Below are positions 16,823 to 27,600 of a DNA stretch of 64,000 nt, one piece after another. Source of the stretch: an uncultured Acetatifactor sp. (lineage in GTDB: Bacteria; Bacillota; Clostridia; Lachnospirales; Lachnospiraceae). The notes under the pieces were generated by a model, which was given only the letters and a program-made list of their open reading frames with translations, was not told where the DNA came from and did no database searches. How positions within the stretch are numbered: the stretch's first letter is position 1; each line of letters starts with the position of its first letter. Where the stretch lies: NCBI GenBank assembly GCA_910585015.1, contig CAJUCT010000024.1, positions 5,954-69,953 of the forward strand, read 5' to 3'. The position numbers and the translations under genes were made by a program.

Positions 16823-19800
16823 ATGCTGCGTGCGGATAATTCACAGGCAAACAAGGTGCTGAGCGCCCTGGAGGGGCTGGGGCTGAGTGACGGCGAGACA
16901 GAGATCGCCAGAGAGTATCTGGACGGGGAGGCGGGAGAGGAGGTCCTGGCCGGACTGACCCAAAGGAATATGACCTCTTATTTTGCCGTCAAATATAGAG
17001 TATTTCAGGAATTTTTTACATCCTGTTTGAAAAAGAAACAATATGGAAAGGCTTCCAGAACTTTTCGTCTGTTATATGCCATAGGTTCCTATAGCTGCTG
17101 TGACTGCTTTGAGAATCCGGACACTTTTATGGATGTTGTGGAAAAGGGATGTATGGACATAGACCGGGAAAAGGCTGTGGCTGTTGCCGCCCAGCACACT
17201 TTTCTGCAGGTTTACCGGCTGGCTTCGAATTATAAAGCCTATTTACTCACCACCAGGCGGTTGGAGCGTCTGGCGGAGTTTGCGGACAGGAATCCGGAAA
17301 TCATACTGCGGGCCTGGAAAGAGTTTGACGATGAGCAGCTTAACGGCCGCATCCTGTTGATGGCGCTGTATTTCTATCTGCGTTATGACAGGGAGGGGCA
17401 TGCTGTGATCGGGTTTTCGGCGGGACAGGACGGAAAGCCGGAAGAGAAGCTTAAACCGGAGACGGGGATTCGGGGATCCGCAGAGGATCAGGCATTGCTG
17501 GAAGAGTACGAAGAGACGCTGACAGAGTCTCTCGGCAGGATCCTGAAGGCGGAAGCGGCACGGAAAAAGGAAATTCAGGACATTCAGAAGGGTATCCGGC
17601 AGGGGAAATTTGATGACAGCCTGCTGCAGGGGATGCGAAACTGGGCTGTCAATGCTGCGGTGTTCGATCTGGTGGCAAACTGCGCCTCTGTCAACTACAT
17701 GCTTTCCGGGAAACTCCGCAATGTGCTGAGAGTATGCGGCGCCCTGAATCCGTCTGAACTGCTGGATGCGTTTGTCAGAGTAGATCTCCGGGAGGAAATA
17801 GGGAATATGGCAGGGAAAATGGAAGAACTTTTTGGCATATCCGACCAAAACGTTATGTCCTGGATCCAGGCCGTTTTGAACGGATTTCAGAAATTCGGTG
17901 TGCCGACGGAAAAAGTCAAAAAAGAGATTCTGCCCGCCCAGTATCGTAAGAATCCACAGCTGTATCTGCTGACTTATGAGAAAGCGGAGTTGGACGAGGG
18001 CAATGCGCTGGCAGGGGCCATCCGGGATGAGGACCCGGAGATATATCAGCGGATGGTGCTGCCCAAGGCCGCTGCCCAGAGGGACAGAATTATATCCTGG
18101 CTGACCGGCAAGGAGACCTGTGCCAGAGAGTGCAGGGACTATCTGGAGGGGCAGGCGGATCTGTCCACGCTCTACGCCATCAGAGGAAAGCTTTCGCCTG
18201 ACTATTATAGGGAAAGCGATGCGAGAAAGGCCCTGGAGAAGTACTTTGAGGCATATCAGGATGAAGATTTTTACGCCCGCTGCATGGCCTACATGGCGCT
18301 GCGAGGCATGGCATATTTCTTCAGCACCGGGCTTATCGGCAGCAGGACAGAGGCGCCCAAGGAGGTATTGGAGCACACTTTCCGCAGCCTGGCGCTGGCG
18401 GGGGTGGATCTGGCGGATCAGGTCCAGGTGGTCTGTCTGATGGTTGACAGTGAATATTCGGAGGAGAAAAAAGAGAGTATCACCCGGATCTGTATACCTG
18501 TTTTCCGCCAGTATCTGGCGGAGCGTCCTGGTGAGATGGAAAGCGCTTTTGCCAAGGCCGGGGCCTATGGCCGCTACTTTGCCCTGTTGGTGTACGGCGG
18601 TGAGGCACAGGTCTGGCAGGCTCAGATTCTGTCCTACAGCCAGGACAATTCCAAGCAGGTGAGGCAGGAACTGGAGAAGCTGCTGACAGACCATCCCGAC
18701 TGGAGACCCCAGATCATAGAGCTGCTCTCCTCTAAAAAGGCGGTGGAACGGGAAATGGGCATCCGGGTGTTGGCGGGGTGGAACACTCCCCAGGACAGGG
18801 AAGTTTTGCAGGCCCTGTACGAGAGAGAAAAAAATGCCAAGATCCGCATGCTGCTGGACAACGTTTTGGGCCATGATTCCACCAAAGAGGGTGGTAACGG
18901 AGGTATGGCCCTGACAAAGGAGGATCTGGTCAAAAGCCTGCACCGGGGAGGCAAGAAGCGCAGCTTGGCCTGGGCCTATGAGACGCCTTTCAGTCCGGTA
19001 CATACCCAAAAGGGAGGGCAGGCCACGGAGGAGTATCTGCAGGCGCTTCTGCTGTGTTACTGCTCTATGACAAAGCCCGGTATCAACAACGACGCCGCCT
19101 TGCTGGCGGAGAACTTAAATCCCCAGGAGCTTGCTGCTTATGTGGGAGAACTTTTTGACAAATGGATGGAGGGCGGTGCGGAGGCCAAGAAGCGCTGGGT
19201 GCTGTATGCGGCATCCATCCATGGCGGCAGCGAGATAGTGAAGAGGCTTCACCACCAGATCCAGGAGTGGCCCCAGAATGCCAGAGGAGCCATAGCGGCG
19301 GAGGCGGTGCAGGCTCTGGCTTTAAGTCCCCAGCCGCAGGCCCTGCTCATCGTGGATGGCATTGCCCGGAAATTTAAGTTCAAGCAGGTGAAAGCGGCGG
19401 CAGGCCAGGCCCTGGAGTTTGCGGCCAGTCAGCTGGGTCTGACCCGGGAGCAGCTGGAGGATAAGATCGTGCCCAGCCTGGGCTTTGACGAGCATATGGA
19501 ACGGCGGTTTGACTACGGCAATCGCAGCTTTACCGTGACCATCACCCCGGCGCTGGAGATGGAAATTTATGATGAAAGCGGTAAAAAACTGAAAAACATG
19601 CCCGCCCCCGGAACCAGGGACGATGCGGAGAAGGCTGCCGCATCCTACGCTGAGTTCAAGGAGATGAAAAAACAGATGAAGGCCACGGTCTCCAGCCAGA
19701 AGCAGAGACTGGAGATGGCTCTGTCCGCGGAGCGGCTGTGGACTGTTCCCGCCTGGCAGGAATTGTTTGTTCACAATCCCATCATGCACCAGTTTGCCAT

Positions 19801-20515
19801 TGGCCTGATCTGGGGTGTCTATGAGGATCATAAGCTGGTGCGGAGTTTCCGCTATATGGAGGACGGCTCCTTTAACACGGAGGACGAAGAAGAATACATC
19901 CTGCCGGGGGCTCAGTTGGATCAGTCAGAGTCCGCGCCGCAGGGGCAGCCGGGGACATTGCAGGGGCAGATTGGCCTGGTGCATCCCATAGAACTGTCCC
20001 GAGAGAGTCTGGAAACCTGGCAGCAGCAACTGGAGGACTATGAGATCCTTCAGCCCATTGAGCAGCTGAACCGGGAGGTTTACCGCCTCACCCAGGAGGA
20101 GCAGGAAGGCAAGAGCCTGGAGCGTTTCGGAGGTATGCTGATCAACGATTTGTCCCTGGGAGGAAAGCTGGCTGCTTTGGGGTGGTATCGGGGATCTGTG
20201 CTGGATGCTGGCGGCTTTTACACCTACTACCGGGAGGATGTTTCCCTGGGACTGGGCGCGGAACTGCATTTCTCCGGAAGTTTTGTGGGCAGCGGCAGCA
20301 TGGGCGGCGAGGAGGTCACGGTGTACGATGTGCGCTTCTACAAGGCCGGCACTATCGAGAGAGGATCCTACAGCTATGACGCAGTGGAAGGGGAAAAGCG
20401 GATTCCTTTGAAAGACATCCCCCCAAGGTATTTCAGCGAGATTGTGTGGCAGCTGACCAAGGCCACCGCCTCCAGCAAGGACAGGAACGAGGACTGGAAG
20501 ACGGAGATACGGTAA
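16823..20515 (+). CDS. DUF4132 family protein 1 of 3 (YehI-like)
   Basis: 1,230 residues, close to E. coli YehI (about 1,210). The N-terminal 600 residues are helical, HEAT-like and distinct from the two following paralogs. From about residue 600 the sequence is nearly the same in all three: LLSSKKAVEREMGIRVLAGWN, KKRSLAWAYETPFSPVH (about residue 710), ERRFDYGNRSFTVTITPALE, WQELFVHNPIMHQFAIGLIWG and SLERFGGMLINDLSLGGKL. The last belong to the DUF4132 domain. Compared with copies 2 and 3 it lacks about 23 residues near position 18605 (VYGGEAQVWQ). GGAGG lies 6 nt before the ATG. Molecular function is unknown; cytosolic, no signal peptide. Confidence 0.88.
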   Translation: MLRADNSQANKVLSALEGLGLSDGETEIAREYLDGEAGEEVLAGLTQRNMTSYFAVKYRVFQEFFTSCLKKKQYGKASRTFRLLYAIGSYSCCDCFENPDTFMDVVEKGCMDIDREKAVAVAAQHTFLQVYRLASNYKAYLLTTRRLERLAEFADRNPEIILRAWKEFDDEQLNGRILLMALYFYLRYDREGHAVIGFSAGQDGKPEEKLKPETGIRGSAEDQALLEEYEETLTESLGRILKAEAARKKEIQDIQKGIRQGKFDDSLLQGMRNWAVNAAVFDLVANCASVNYMLSGKLRNVLRVCGALNPSELLDAFVRVDLREEIGNMAGKMEELFGISDQNVMSWIQAVLNGFQKFGVPTEKVKKEILPAQYRKNPQLYLLTYEKAELDEGNALAGAIRDEDPEIYQRMVLPKAAAQRDRIISWLTGKETCARECRDYLEGQADLSTLYAIRGKLSPDYYRESDARKALEKYFEAYQDEDFYARCMAYMALRGMAYFFSTGLIGSRTEAPKEVLEHTFRSLALAGVDLADQVQVVCLMVDSEYSEEKKESITRICIPVFRQYLAERPGEMESAFAKAGAYGRYFALLVYGGEAQVWQAQILSYSQDNSKQVRQELEKLLTDHPDWRPQIIELLSSKKAVEREMGIRVLAGWNTPQDREVLQALYEREKNAKIRMLLDNVLGHDSTKEGGNGGMALTKEDLVKSLHRGGKKRSLAWAYETPFSPVHTQKGGQATEEYLQALLLCYCSMTKPGINNDAALLAENLNPQELAAYVGELFDKWMEGGAEAKKRWVLYAASIHGGSEIVKRLHHQIQEWPQNARGAIAAEAVQALALSPQPQALLIVDGIARKFKFKQVKAAAGQALEFAASQLGLTREQLEDKIVPSLGFDEHMERRFDYGNRSFTVTITPALEMEIYDESGKKLKNMPAPGTRDDAEKAAASYAEFKEMKKQMKATVSSQKQRLEMALSAERLWTVPAWQELFVHNPIMHQFAIGLIWGVYEDHKLVRSFRYMEDGSFNTEDEEEYILPGAQLDQSESAPQGQPGTLQGQIGLVHPIELSRESLETWQQQLEDYEILQPIEQLNREVYRLTQEEQEGKSLERFGGMLINDLSLGGKLAALGWYRGSVLDAGGFYTYYREDVSLGLGAELHFSGSFVGSGSMGGEEVTVYDVRFYKAGTIERGSYSYDAVEGEKRIPLKDIPPRYFSEIVWQLTKATASSKDRNEDWKTEIR

Positions 20516-20554
20516 ACCGGAAATTGAAGTTGATATGTGTAACGGAAGGTACAG

Positions 20555-20642
20555 AGACTTTCAAAACAGCATGTTTCCAAAGAGTACACGGATGAATATC
20601 TGAACGCCTTAAGAGGCCATGCTTGCAGGGAATATGCGGAAC
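20555..20642 (+). repeat. Leader repeat between DUF4132 genes, copy 1
   Basis: A 21-nt block at 20555-20575 (AGACTTTCAAAACAGC...) and a 15-nt block at 20628-20642 (GGGAATATGCGGAAC) recur in the next intergenic region at 24449-24469 and 24483-24497. In both places GCATGTT and the later ATGC can pair as a hairpin. Here about 40 extra bases separate the arms. Confidence 0.6.
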
Positions 20643-20664
20643 GCAGGATCAGGAGGAGGAAAGT

Positions 20665-23600
20665 ATGTTGCGGACAGAGAATATGCAAGAGGATAAAGTT
20701 ATAAGCGCCCTGGAGTGTTTGCGGCTCAGCGCCGAAGAGATGGAACTGGCGGAAAAATATCTGAGTGGAGAAGCCTCAGAGGAAGCCTTGACGGGGATAA
20801 AGTTCCGAAATCTGATATCGATGGCAAAGAGTCAGGAGTATTATAAGCTTTTTTGGGTTTTGTTTGAGTCATATTTCTCAAATAAGCGTTTTGAGGAGGC
20901 GGCCAGGCTTCTGCACCTGATGTATGCTATCAGCGCCTACACCTGCAGTGAGTGTTTTTTATATATCCATTCTTTTAAACAGGCCGTGGAAAAGGGAGAA
21001 TTACAGATAGATCGGAGCATGGCGTTAGCCGTCTATGCGCAGCATCTCTATATGTATAGCTATCGCCATAGTAAGGACTATACCCCCAGCCGTTTTATTC
21101 TCACCGATCAGATGGAAACGCTGGCAGAGTTCGCAATGCGGGACCCCGCCATCGTGCATAAAGCGCTGCAGGAATTTGATCCCCAGTGTGCCAACGGCAA
21201 TATCCTGCTGTATACCCTGTATTTTTACCTGCGCTACAACGGAGAGGAAGTGACAGGGGAGAATATCCGGCCAGTGCAGGACACCGGCGCGGCAGTTCCT
21301 GCCCCAGTGGAGATTCTTCCCCAGGACCAGGAACTGCTCAGGGAATATGAGAGCATACTGGTGGATGTTCTGGAGGAGATCTTTGTGCCGAATCCCTCCG
21401 TAAATCAGGCGATCCGTGAGATTCAGGAGAGCATCCGCAAGGGATGTCTGCAGGAGGGCCAGCTGGAGGGAATCTGCAAAAAAAATGTTGACAGTCCCGC
21501 GTTTATGGCGGTGTGCAGCTGTGCCTTTGTCAATTATATGCTTTCCGCGCAGCTGCGTGATGTGATGAGGGTCTGCGGGGCGGCGGCGCCGAGCAGGTTT
21601 CTCAATGCACTGGATATGCTGGATCCCCGCGGGGAGTTCGAACGCGTCGGGGACAGGCTGCAGGAGCTTTTTGGACTCTCCGGCCGGAGTATAATGGTCT
21701 GGGCCGTATCCAACCTGGGGAGAGGGAAGAGCAATGAGGCAGGAAAGAAAACAATCCGGGAAAAGATACTTCCTGCTGTGCTCCGCAGGGAGCCGACAGT
21801 TTTTCTGGCGAGCTATAAAAAGGCCAAATGCAACGTGGCCGGAACGCTGGCCGACATTATCAAGGCGGGAGACCCCGAGATGTACCAAAGGGAGGTGCTG
21901 TCCCAGAGCAGCAGTCAGCGGGAGCAGGTCATTAACCTTATTACCGACAGGCTTACCTGTGCCAGAGAGGCCAGAGAGTATCTGGAGGGCAAAGCGGATC
22001 TGACCACCCTTTACCCTTTCAGGACGCAGCTGGGAGGTGTCTATGGCGGTTACTTTGAGAGAGAGGCCCTGGAAGAATATGACAGGATTTTTCATGATGA
22101 GGAATTTTTCAGCCGCTGTATGGGCTTAATGGCGCTGGGAGGGCGGGGACATTTCCTGATCGCTCCTCTGTTTAACGATGAGACCCTATTATTGGAACCA
22201 TTGGAACGCTGCTTTCAGGGAATGGATCGTGCGGGGATAGACCTGGATGGGCAGCTTCAGATAGTTTCCCTGATGGTGGATTGCGTCTATTCGGATACAA
22301 AGAAATACGACATTACACATGGCTGTATCCCCATCTTTCAGCGGTATCTTGCGGAGCGCACCCAGGAGATGGAAAATGCCTTTGCCAGAGCCGGAGCCGT
22401 TGGCCGGTATTTTGCCCTGCTTGTGTACGGCAGCGAGGCGAAGCTGCAAGTGACGGAGGAGCTCCGGGAGACCTGTGGGGAGGCTTTGGCGGAGTTTGCC
22501 AAGGGCAAGGATGCTTGGCGGGAGCAGATCCTGTCCTACAGTCAGGACAGTTCCAAGCAGGTAAAACAGGAGCTGGAGAAGATGCTGGCGGACCGTCCTG
22601 GCTGGAGGGAACAGGTCACACAGCTGCTTTCCTCCAAAAAGGCGGCGGAACGGGAAATGGGCATCCGGGTGCTGGCGGGGTGGAACACCTCCCAGGACAG
22701 GGATGCCCTGCAGGCTCTGTACGAGAGAGAAAAAAATGCCAGGATCCGCACACTGCTGGACACTGTTCTGGGCCGTGGAGCCGGGAGCGGCGAGGCCGGT
22801 TCAGGCAGCGGAAGCGCTGCCCTGACAAAGGAAGATCTGGTCAAAAACCTGCACAAGGGCGGCAAGAAGCGCAGCCTGGCCTGGGCTTACGAGACACCCT
22901 TCAGTCCGGTACATACAAAAAGCGGGGAACTGGTATCCGAGGAGTATCTGCAGGCGCTGCTGCTGTGCTACAACTCCATGACAAAGCCCGGCATCAGCGG
23001 CGATGCCGCCCTGCTGGCGGAGGATTTGGAGCCCCAGGAACTGGCCATATATGTGGGAGAGCTTTTTGACAAATGGATGGAGGCCGGTGCGGAAGCCAAG
23101 AAGCGCTGGGTGTTATATGCGGCATCCATCCACGGCGGCAGTGATATTATAAAGAGGCTCTACCATCAGATCCAGGAGTGGCCTCAGAATGCCAGAGGCG
23201 CCATAGCGGCGGACGCGGTGCAGGCTCTGGCCTTAAATCCCCAGCCTCAGGCATTGCTGATAGTGGACGGCATCGCCCGGAAATTCAAGTTTAAGCAGGT
23301 GAAAACGGCAGCAGGCCAGGCTTTGGAGTTTGCCGCCGGCCAGCTGGGCCTGACCCGGGAGCAGCTGGAGGATAAGATTGTTCCCAGCCTGGGCTTTGAC
23401 GAGCATATGGAGCGGCGGTTCGACTACGGCAGCCGCAGCTTCACCGTGACCATCACCCCTGCGTTGGAGGTGGAGATTTTTGACGAGAGCGGTAAGAAAC
23501 TGAAAAACATGCCCGCCCCGGGAGCCAAAGACGACGCGGAGAAGGCGGCTGCGGCCTATGGGGAGTTCAAGGAGATGAAAAAGCAGATGAAGACCACGGT

Positions 23601-24441
23601 CTCCAGCCAGAAGCAGAGGCTGGAGATGGCCCTGTCCACAGAGCGGCTGTGGACGGTTCCCGCCTGGCAGGAGTTGTTTGTCCGCAATCCCATTATGCAT
23701 CAGTTTGCCATTGGTCTGATCTGGGGTGTCTATGAGGATCATAAGCTGGTGCAGAGTTTCCGCTATATGGAGGACGGCTCCTTTAACACGGAGGACGAAG
23801 AAGAATTTATCCTGCCGGGGACTCAGCCAGAGTCTGCGCCGGGTGGTCAATCGGAATCTGGGACCCAGGGTCAGCCAGGGACAGTGCAGGGCCAGATCGG
23901 CCTGGTGCATCCTCTGGAGTTATCCGAGGAGAGCCTGGAGACTTGGAAACAGCAGCTGGAGGACTATGAGATCACCCAGCCCATCGAGCAGCTTGAGCGG
24001 GCGGTCTATCATCTTGCCCAGGAAGAGCAGGAGGGAAAAAGCCTGGAGCGCTTTGGCGGCATGTTGATCAATGATCTGTCCCTGGGCGGCAAGCTGACCA
24101 CGCTGGGCTGGTATCGCGGATCGGTGCAGGACGCGGGCTGTTTTTACACCTACTACCGAGAGGATGCCTCGTTAGGTCTGGGCGCGGAACTGCACTTTTC
24201 CGGAAGCTTCGTGGGCAGCGGCGTCATGGGCGGCGAGGAGGTCACGGTGTACGATGTGCGCTTCTACAAGGCGGGTACCATAGAGAGAGGATCTTATTGC
24301 TATGACGAGGTGGAGGGGGAGAAGCAGATTCCCCTGAAAGACATCCCTCCAAGATATTTCAGCGAGATTGTGTGGCAGCTGACCAAAGCCACCGCCTCCA
24401 GCAAGGAGCGGAACGAGGACTGGAAAGCGAAGGCGAGGTAA
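20665..24441 (+). CDS. DUF4132 family protein 2 of 3 (YehI-like)
   Basis: 1,258 residues. The start at ATG 20665 is preferred because AGGAGGA lies just upstream and the resulting N-terminus (MLRTENMQEDKVISALE) aligns with the neighbours' MLRADNSQANKVLSALE and MLRAENLQNEKIMSALE. The N-terminal half is diverged from copies 1 and 3, while the C-terminal half from about residue 620 is almost the same. Gly/Ser-rich GSGEAGSGSGSA near residue 710 is a linker before the KKRSLAWAYETPF segment. A Gln/Ser/Gly-rich insert lies near residue 1,060 (PESAPGGQSESGTQGQPG). It probably shares one transcript with copy 1 (149-bp gap). Confidence 0.88.
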   Translation: MLRTENMQEDKVISALECLRLSAEEMELAEKYLSGEASEEALTGIKFRNLISMAKSQEYYKLFWVLFESYFSNKRFEEAARLLHLMYAISAYTCSECFLYIHSFKQAVEKGELQIDRSMALAVYAQHLYMYSYRHSKDYTPSRFILTDQMETLAEFAMRDPAIVHKALQEFDPQCANGNILLYTLYFYLRYNGEEVTGENIRPVQDTGAAVPAPVEILPQDQELLREYESILVDVLEEIFVPNPSVNQAIREIQESIRKGCLQEGQLEGICKKNVDSPAFMAVCSCAFVNYMLSAQLRDVMRVCGAAAPSRFLNALDMLDPRGEFERVGDRLQELFGLSGRSIMVWAVSNLGRGKSNEAGKKTIREKILPAVLRREPTVFLASYKKAKCNVAGTLADIIKAGDPEMYQREVLSQSSSQREQVINLITDRLTCAREAREYLEGKADLTTLYPFRTQLGGVYGGYFEREALEEYDRIFHDEEFFSRCMGLMALGGRGHFLIAPLFNDETLLLEPLERCFQGMDRAGIDLDGQLQIVSLMVDCVYSDTKKYDITHGCIPIFQRYLAERTQEMENAFARAGAVGRYFALLVYGSEAKLQVTEELRETCGEALAEFAKGKDAWREQILSYSQDSSKQVKQELEKMLADRPGWREQVTQLLSSKKAAEREMGIRVLAGWNTSQDRDALQALYEREKNARIRTLLDTVLGRGAGSGEAGSGSGSAALTKEDLVKNLHKGGKKRSLAWAYETPFSPVHTKSGELVSEEYLQALLLCYNSMTKPGISGDAALLAEDLEPQELAIYVGELFDKWMEAGAEAKKRWVLYAASIHGGSDIIKRLYHQIQEWPQNARGAIAADAVQALALNPQPQALLIVDGIARKFKFKQVKTAAGQALEFAAGQLGLTREQLEDKIVPSLGFDEHMERRFDYGSRSFTVTITPALEVEIFDESGKKLKNMPAPGAKDDAEKAAAAYGEFKEMKKQMKTTVSSQKQRLEMALSTERLWTVPAWQELFVRNPIMHQFAIGLIWGVYEDHKLVQSFRYMEDGSFNTEDEEEFILPGTQPESAPGGQSESGTQGQPGTVQGQIGLVHPLELSEESLETWKQQLEDYEITQPIEQLERAVYHLAQEEQEGKSLERFGGMLINDLSLGGKLTTLGWYRGSVQDAGCFYTYYREDASLGLGAELHFSGSFVGSGVMGGEEVTVYDVRFYKAGTIERGSYCYDEVEGEKQIPLKDIPPRYFSEIVWQLTKATASSKERNEDWKAKAR

Positions 24442-24448
24442 GGTCCAA

Positions 24449-24497
24449 AGACTTTCAAAACAGCATGTTCTGTGTACTCGTAGGGAACATGCGGAAC
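24449..24497 (+). repeat. Leader repeat between DUF4132 genes, copy 2
   Basis: Carries the same 21-nt and 15-nt blocks as 20555-20642. GCATGTTC (24462-24469) and GAACATGC can pair as an 8-bp stem with a 14-nt loop. The two leaders support tandem duplication of gene plus leader. Confidence 0.6.
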
Positions 24498-24502
24498 TTT
24501 AT

Positions 24503-24556
24503 ACTCACGAGCGATGAAATTTGCCGCGATGTCCTTGGAAACTTTCGCTCGTGAGT
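24503..24556. repeat. 54-bp inverted-repeat hairpin before the third DUF4132 gene
   Basis: ACTCACGAGCGA (24503-24514) and TCGCTCGTGAGT (24545-24556) are perfect 12-bp inverted repeats around a 30-nt loop. There is no T-run after it. It is present only in the second DUF4132 intergenic region and not in the first, so it is an insertion or a local regulatory structure. Confidence 0.6.
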
Positions 24557-24609
24557 CGGGTCACTTGGCAAGTTACAGTGATCATCAGTATAAATAGGAG
24601 GAACTGAGT

Positions 24610-27600
24610 ATGCTGCGGGCAGAGAATTTGCAGAATGAAAAGATTATGAGCGCCCTGGAGGAACTGGGGCTTGGCGGCGGGGAACTGGAAGCCGCCGAGA
24701 GGTATCTGAAGGGGGAGGCCGGGGAAGAAGCTTTGGCGGGGCTGGCTTTTCGGGATATGATGCATATGCCGCCGGAAAAAACCAGGGCTTTGGACGCGCT
24801 GTTTTCATCTTATTTTAAAAAGAAACGCTATGAGGAGGCGGCAAAACTTTTCAATCTGGTATATGCCGTGGGCGGCTCCACCTGCTGCGCGTGTTTTTCC
24901 TATATTTTTGACTTCAGCAATGCCGTGCGCGGCGATCTGCTGAAGATCGACAGGGCCAGGGCGCTGGCTGTTTATATGGAGGATTTGGCGGGCAAAAACT
25001 ATCAGATAAGCGCATACAATTTGAGGGCGGCTATAGGTAACTTTGCCAGGTCCGATCCCCAGATTGTTTTACAGGCATACAATGAATTTAAAGGCCGGTA
25101 TCCCAACGGAAAGATTTTGCTGCTGACCCTGTATTTTTTCCTTCGCTGCAACAGGGAGGACCTGGCGGGTGAAAAGATTTTAAATGACAGGGATCTGGCT
25201 TTGATGAAGGACTATGAGGAAATGCTGGTGGAACCTCTGGGGTGGATATTTGCCCCAGAAGCTTCCCGCGAACCGCAGATTCGAGAAATCCAGAAACAGA
25301 TCCGCCGGGAGGTCCCAAAGGGGGACGCTTTGGCCGGGACAACCCGGCCAAAGGCCATGGTGGATCCCGGGCTGCTTAAAGGACTGGGTGGCCGGGCTGT
25401 CAATGAGATCATATTCCGGCTGCTGGGAGGCTGTGCGTTTATCAATTATATGCTTTCAGAGCGTCTACGGTCCGTGGTCATGGTTTGCGCCGCTGTTGCC
25501 CCCGAGCAGATGTTGAAAACCATGGAAGTTATGGACCTGCGGTATGAACTCCGCACAACGGGGTATTGCGGCGGGGAGTTGGAAGAGATTTTCGGTATCT
25601 CTGCCAGCGTGATCATTGATTGGGCGGCGGATCGTATTCAAAAGGGACTGTCCCATCGGACGATGGCGGATATGGATTCGTTGAAGGAGATTCTGCGGGG
25701 GCAGTTTGGCAGACATAAAGAGGTGTTCCTCGAGGTTTATCGGAAAGCCGATTTCCAGGCCGCTGACGTCATGGCCCAAATCATCAAGGAAAATGATCCG
25801 ATGCTGTACAGGAAGGAAGTGCTGCTGAATGGGGACGTCCAGAGGGACAAGGTGATAAACCTTCTGACGGCCCGGGGCAATTTCACCCAAGAAAGCCGGG
25901 ATTATCTGGAAGGCAGGTCAGAGCTGTCCACGCTGTGCGCGCTGAAGGGCCAGTTTACCCCGTATTATGGTGCGTATGACGGGAAAAAGGCGTTGGATCA
26001 ATATGTCCGGAACTACCACGATGAGGCGTTTTTTGGCCGATGCATGGCTCTGATGGCGCTGCGGGAGACCAGTTATTTTTTTACGGCGATCGAGGTATCC
26101 CCGGTTGACAAAAAGGATGAATTTCAGAAGGAACTGCAGCATATCTTTCAGGGCCTGACCCAGGCGGGGGTGGGATTGGCTGACCAGCTTCAGGTAGTGG
26201 CTCTGATGGTTGACAGTACTTATGAAACCAACAGAAAGAACGCCATTATCCGGGGCTGTATCTCCATATTTCAGCAGTATTTGGGGGAGAGAACCCAGGA
26301 GACGGTGGATGCTTTTGCAGGGGCAGGAGCTGAGGGACGGTGTTTTGCCCTGCAGGTGTATGGCAGCGATGCCGATCTGCATATAACAGAGGAAAACCGG
26401 GAAGCCTGCGAGACGGCCCTGGCGGAGTATGCCAAGGGCAAGGATGCCTGGCAGGAGCAGATTCTGTCCTACACCCAGGACAGTTCCAAGCTGGTAAAGC
26501 AGGAGCTGGAGCAGATGCTTTCGGAACGTCCCGGCTGGAGGGAACAGGTGACGGCGCTGCTCTCTTCCAAGAAAGCGGCCCAGCGGGAACTGGGCATCCG
26601 AGTGCTGGCGGGGTGGAATACACCCCAGGACCAGGCGGCCTTGCAGGAATTGTATGAGAAAGAAAAAAATGCCAAGGTTCACGCGCTGCTGGAAACTGCT
26701 CTGGGTCATACGCCCACAGGCGGAAAAGCCGGAGAGGGTGAAGGGGGCGGCACCGGTACGGGACTGACACGGGAGGATAAGGTCAAGGAACTGCATAAGG
26801 GAGGCAGGAAGCGCAGTCTGGCCTGGGCCTATGAGACGCCCTTCAGTCTGGTACATAGAAAAAACGGAGAGCAGGCCACAGAGGAGTACCTACAGGCGTT
26901 ATTACTATGTTATTCTTCCATGGCAAGACCCGGTATTAACAGCGATGCCGCTTTGCTGGCGGAGGATTTGGAGCCCCAGGAACTGGCGGTTTACATGGAT
27001 GAGTTGTTCGACAAATGGATGGAGGCCGGCGCGGAGGCCAAGAAGCGCTGGGTGCTGTTTGCGGCCTCCATCCACGGCGGCAGCAGCATTATACAGCGGA
27101 TCCACCACCAGATCCAGGAGTGGCCCCAGAACGCCAGAGGCGCCATAGCGGCGGACGCGGTGCAGGCGCTGGCATTGAGTCCCCAGCCCCAGGCGCTGCT
27201 GATTGTGGACGGTATCGCTCGAAAATTTAAGTTTAAGCAGGTGAAGACGGCGGCGGGCCAGGCTCTGGAGTTTGCAGCCAGCCAGCTGGGCCTGACCAGA
27301 GAGCAGCTGGAGGATAAGATTGTTCCCGGCTTGGGCTTTGACGAACACATGGAGCGGCGGTTTGACTATGGCAGCCGCAGCTTCACAGTGACCATCACCC
27401 CCGCTCTGGAAGTGGAGGTTTTCGACGAAAGCGGCAAGAAACTGAAAAATATCCCCGCCCCCGGAGCCAGGGATGATGCGGAGAAGGCTGCGGCGGCCTA
27501 TGGGGAGTTCAAGGAGATGAAAAAGCAGATGAAAGCCACGGTTTCCAGTCAGAAGCAGAGGCTGGAGATGGCCTTGTCCACAGAACGGCTGTGGACGGTT

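Noticed and set aside
17243..19009. 588-codon minus-strand frame
   Set aside because: Exact antisense of DUF4132 copy 1; long because of codon bias.
20555..24556. CRISPR-like repeats between DUF4132 genes
   Set aside because: Only two copies, in gene leaders, without regular spacers.
24503..24556. Rho-independent terminator before DUF4132 copy 3
   Set aside because: Long loop and no T-run; the following gene has no visible promoter of its own.
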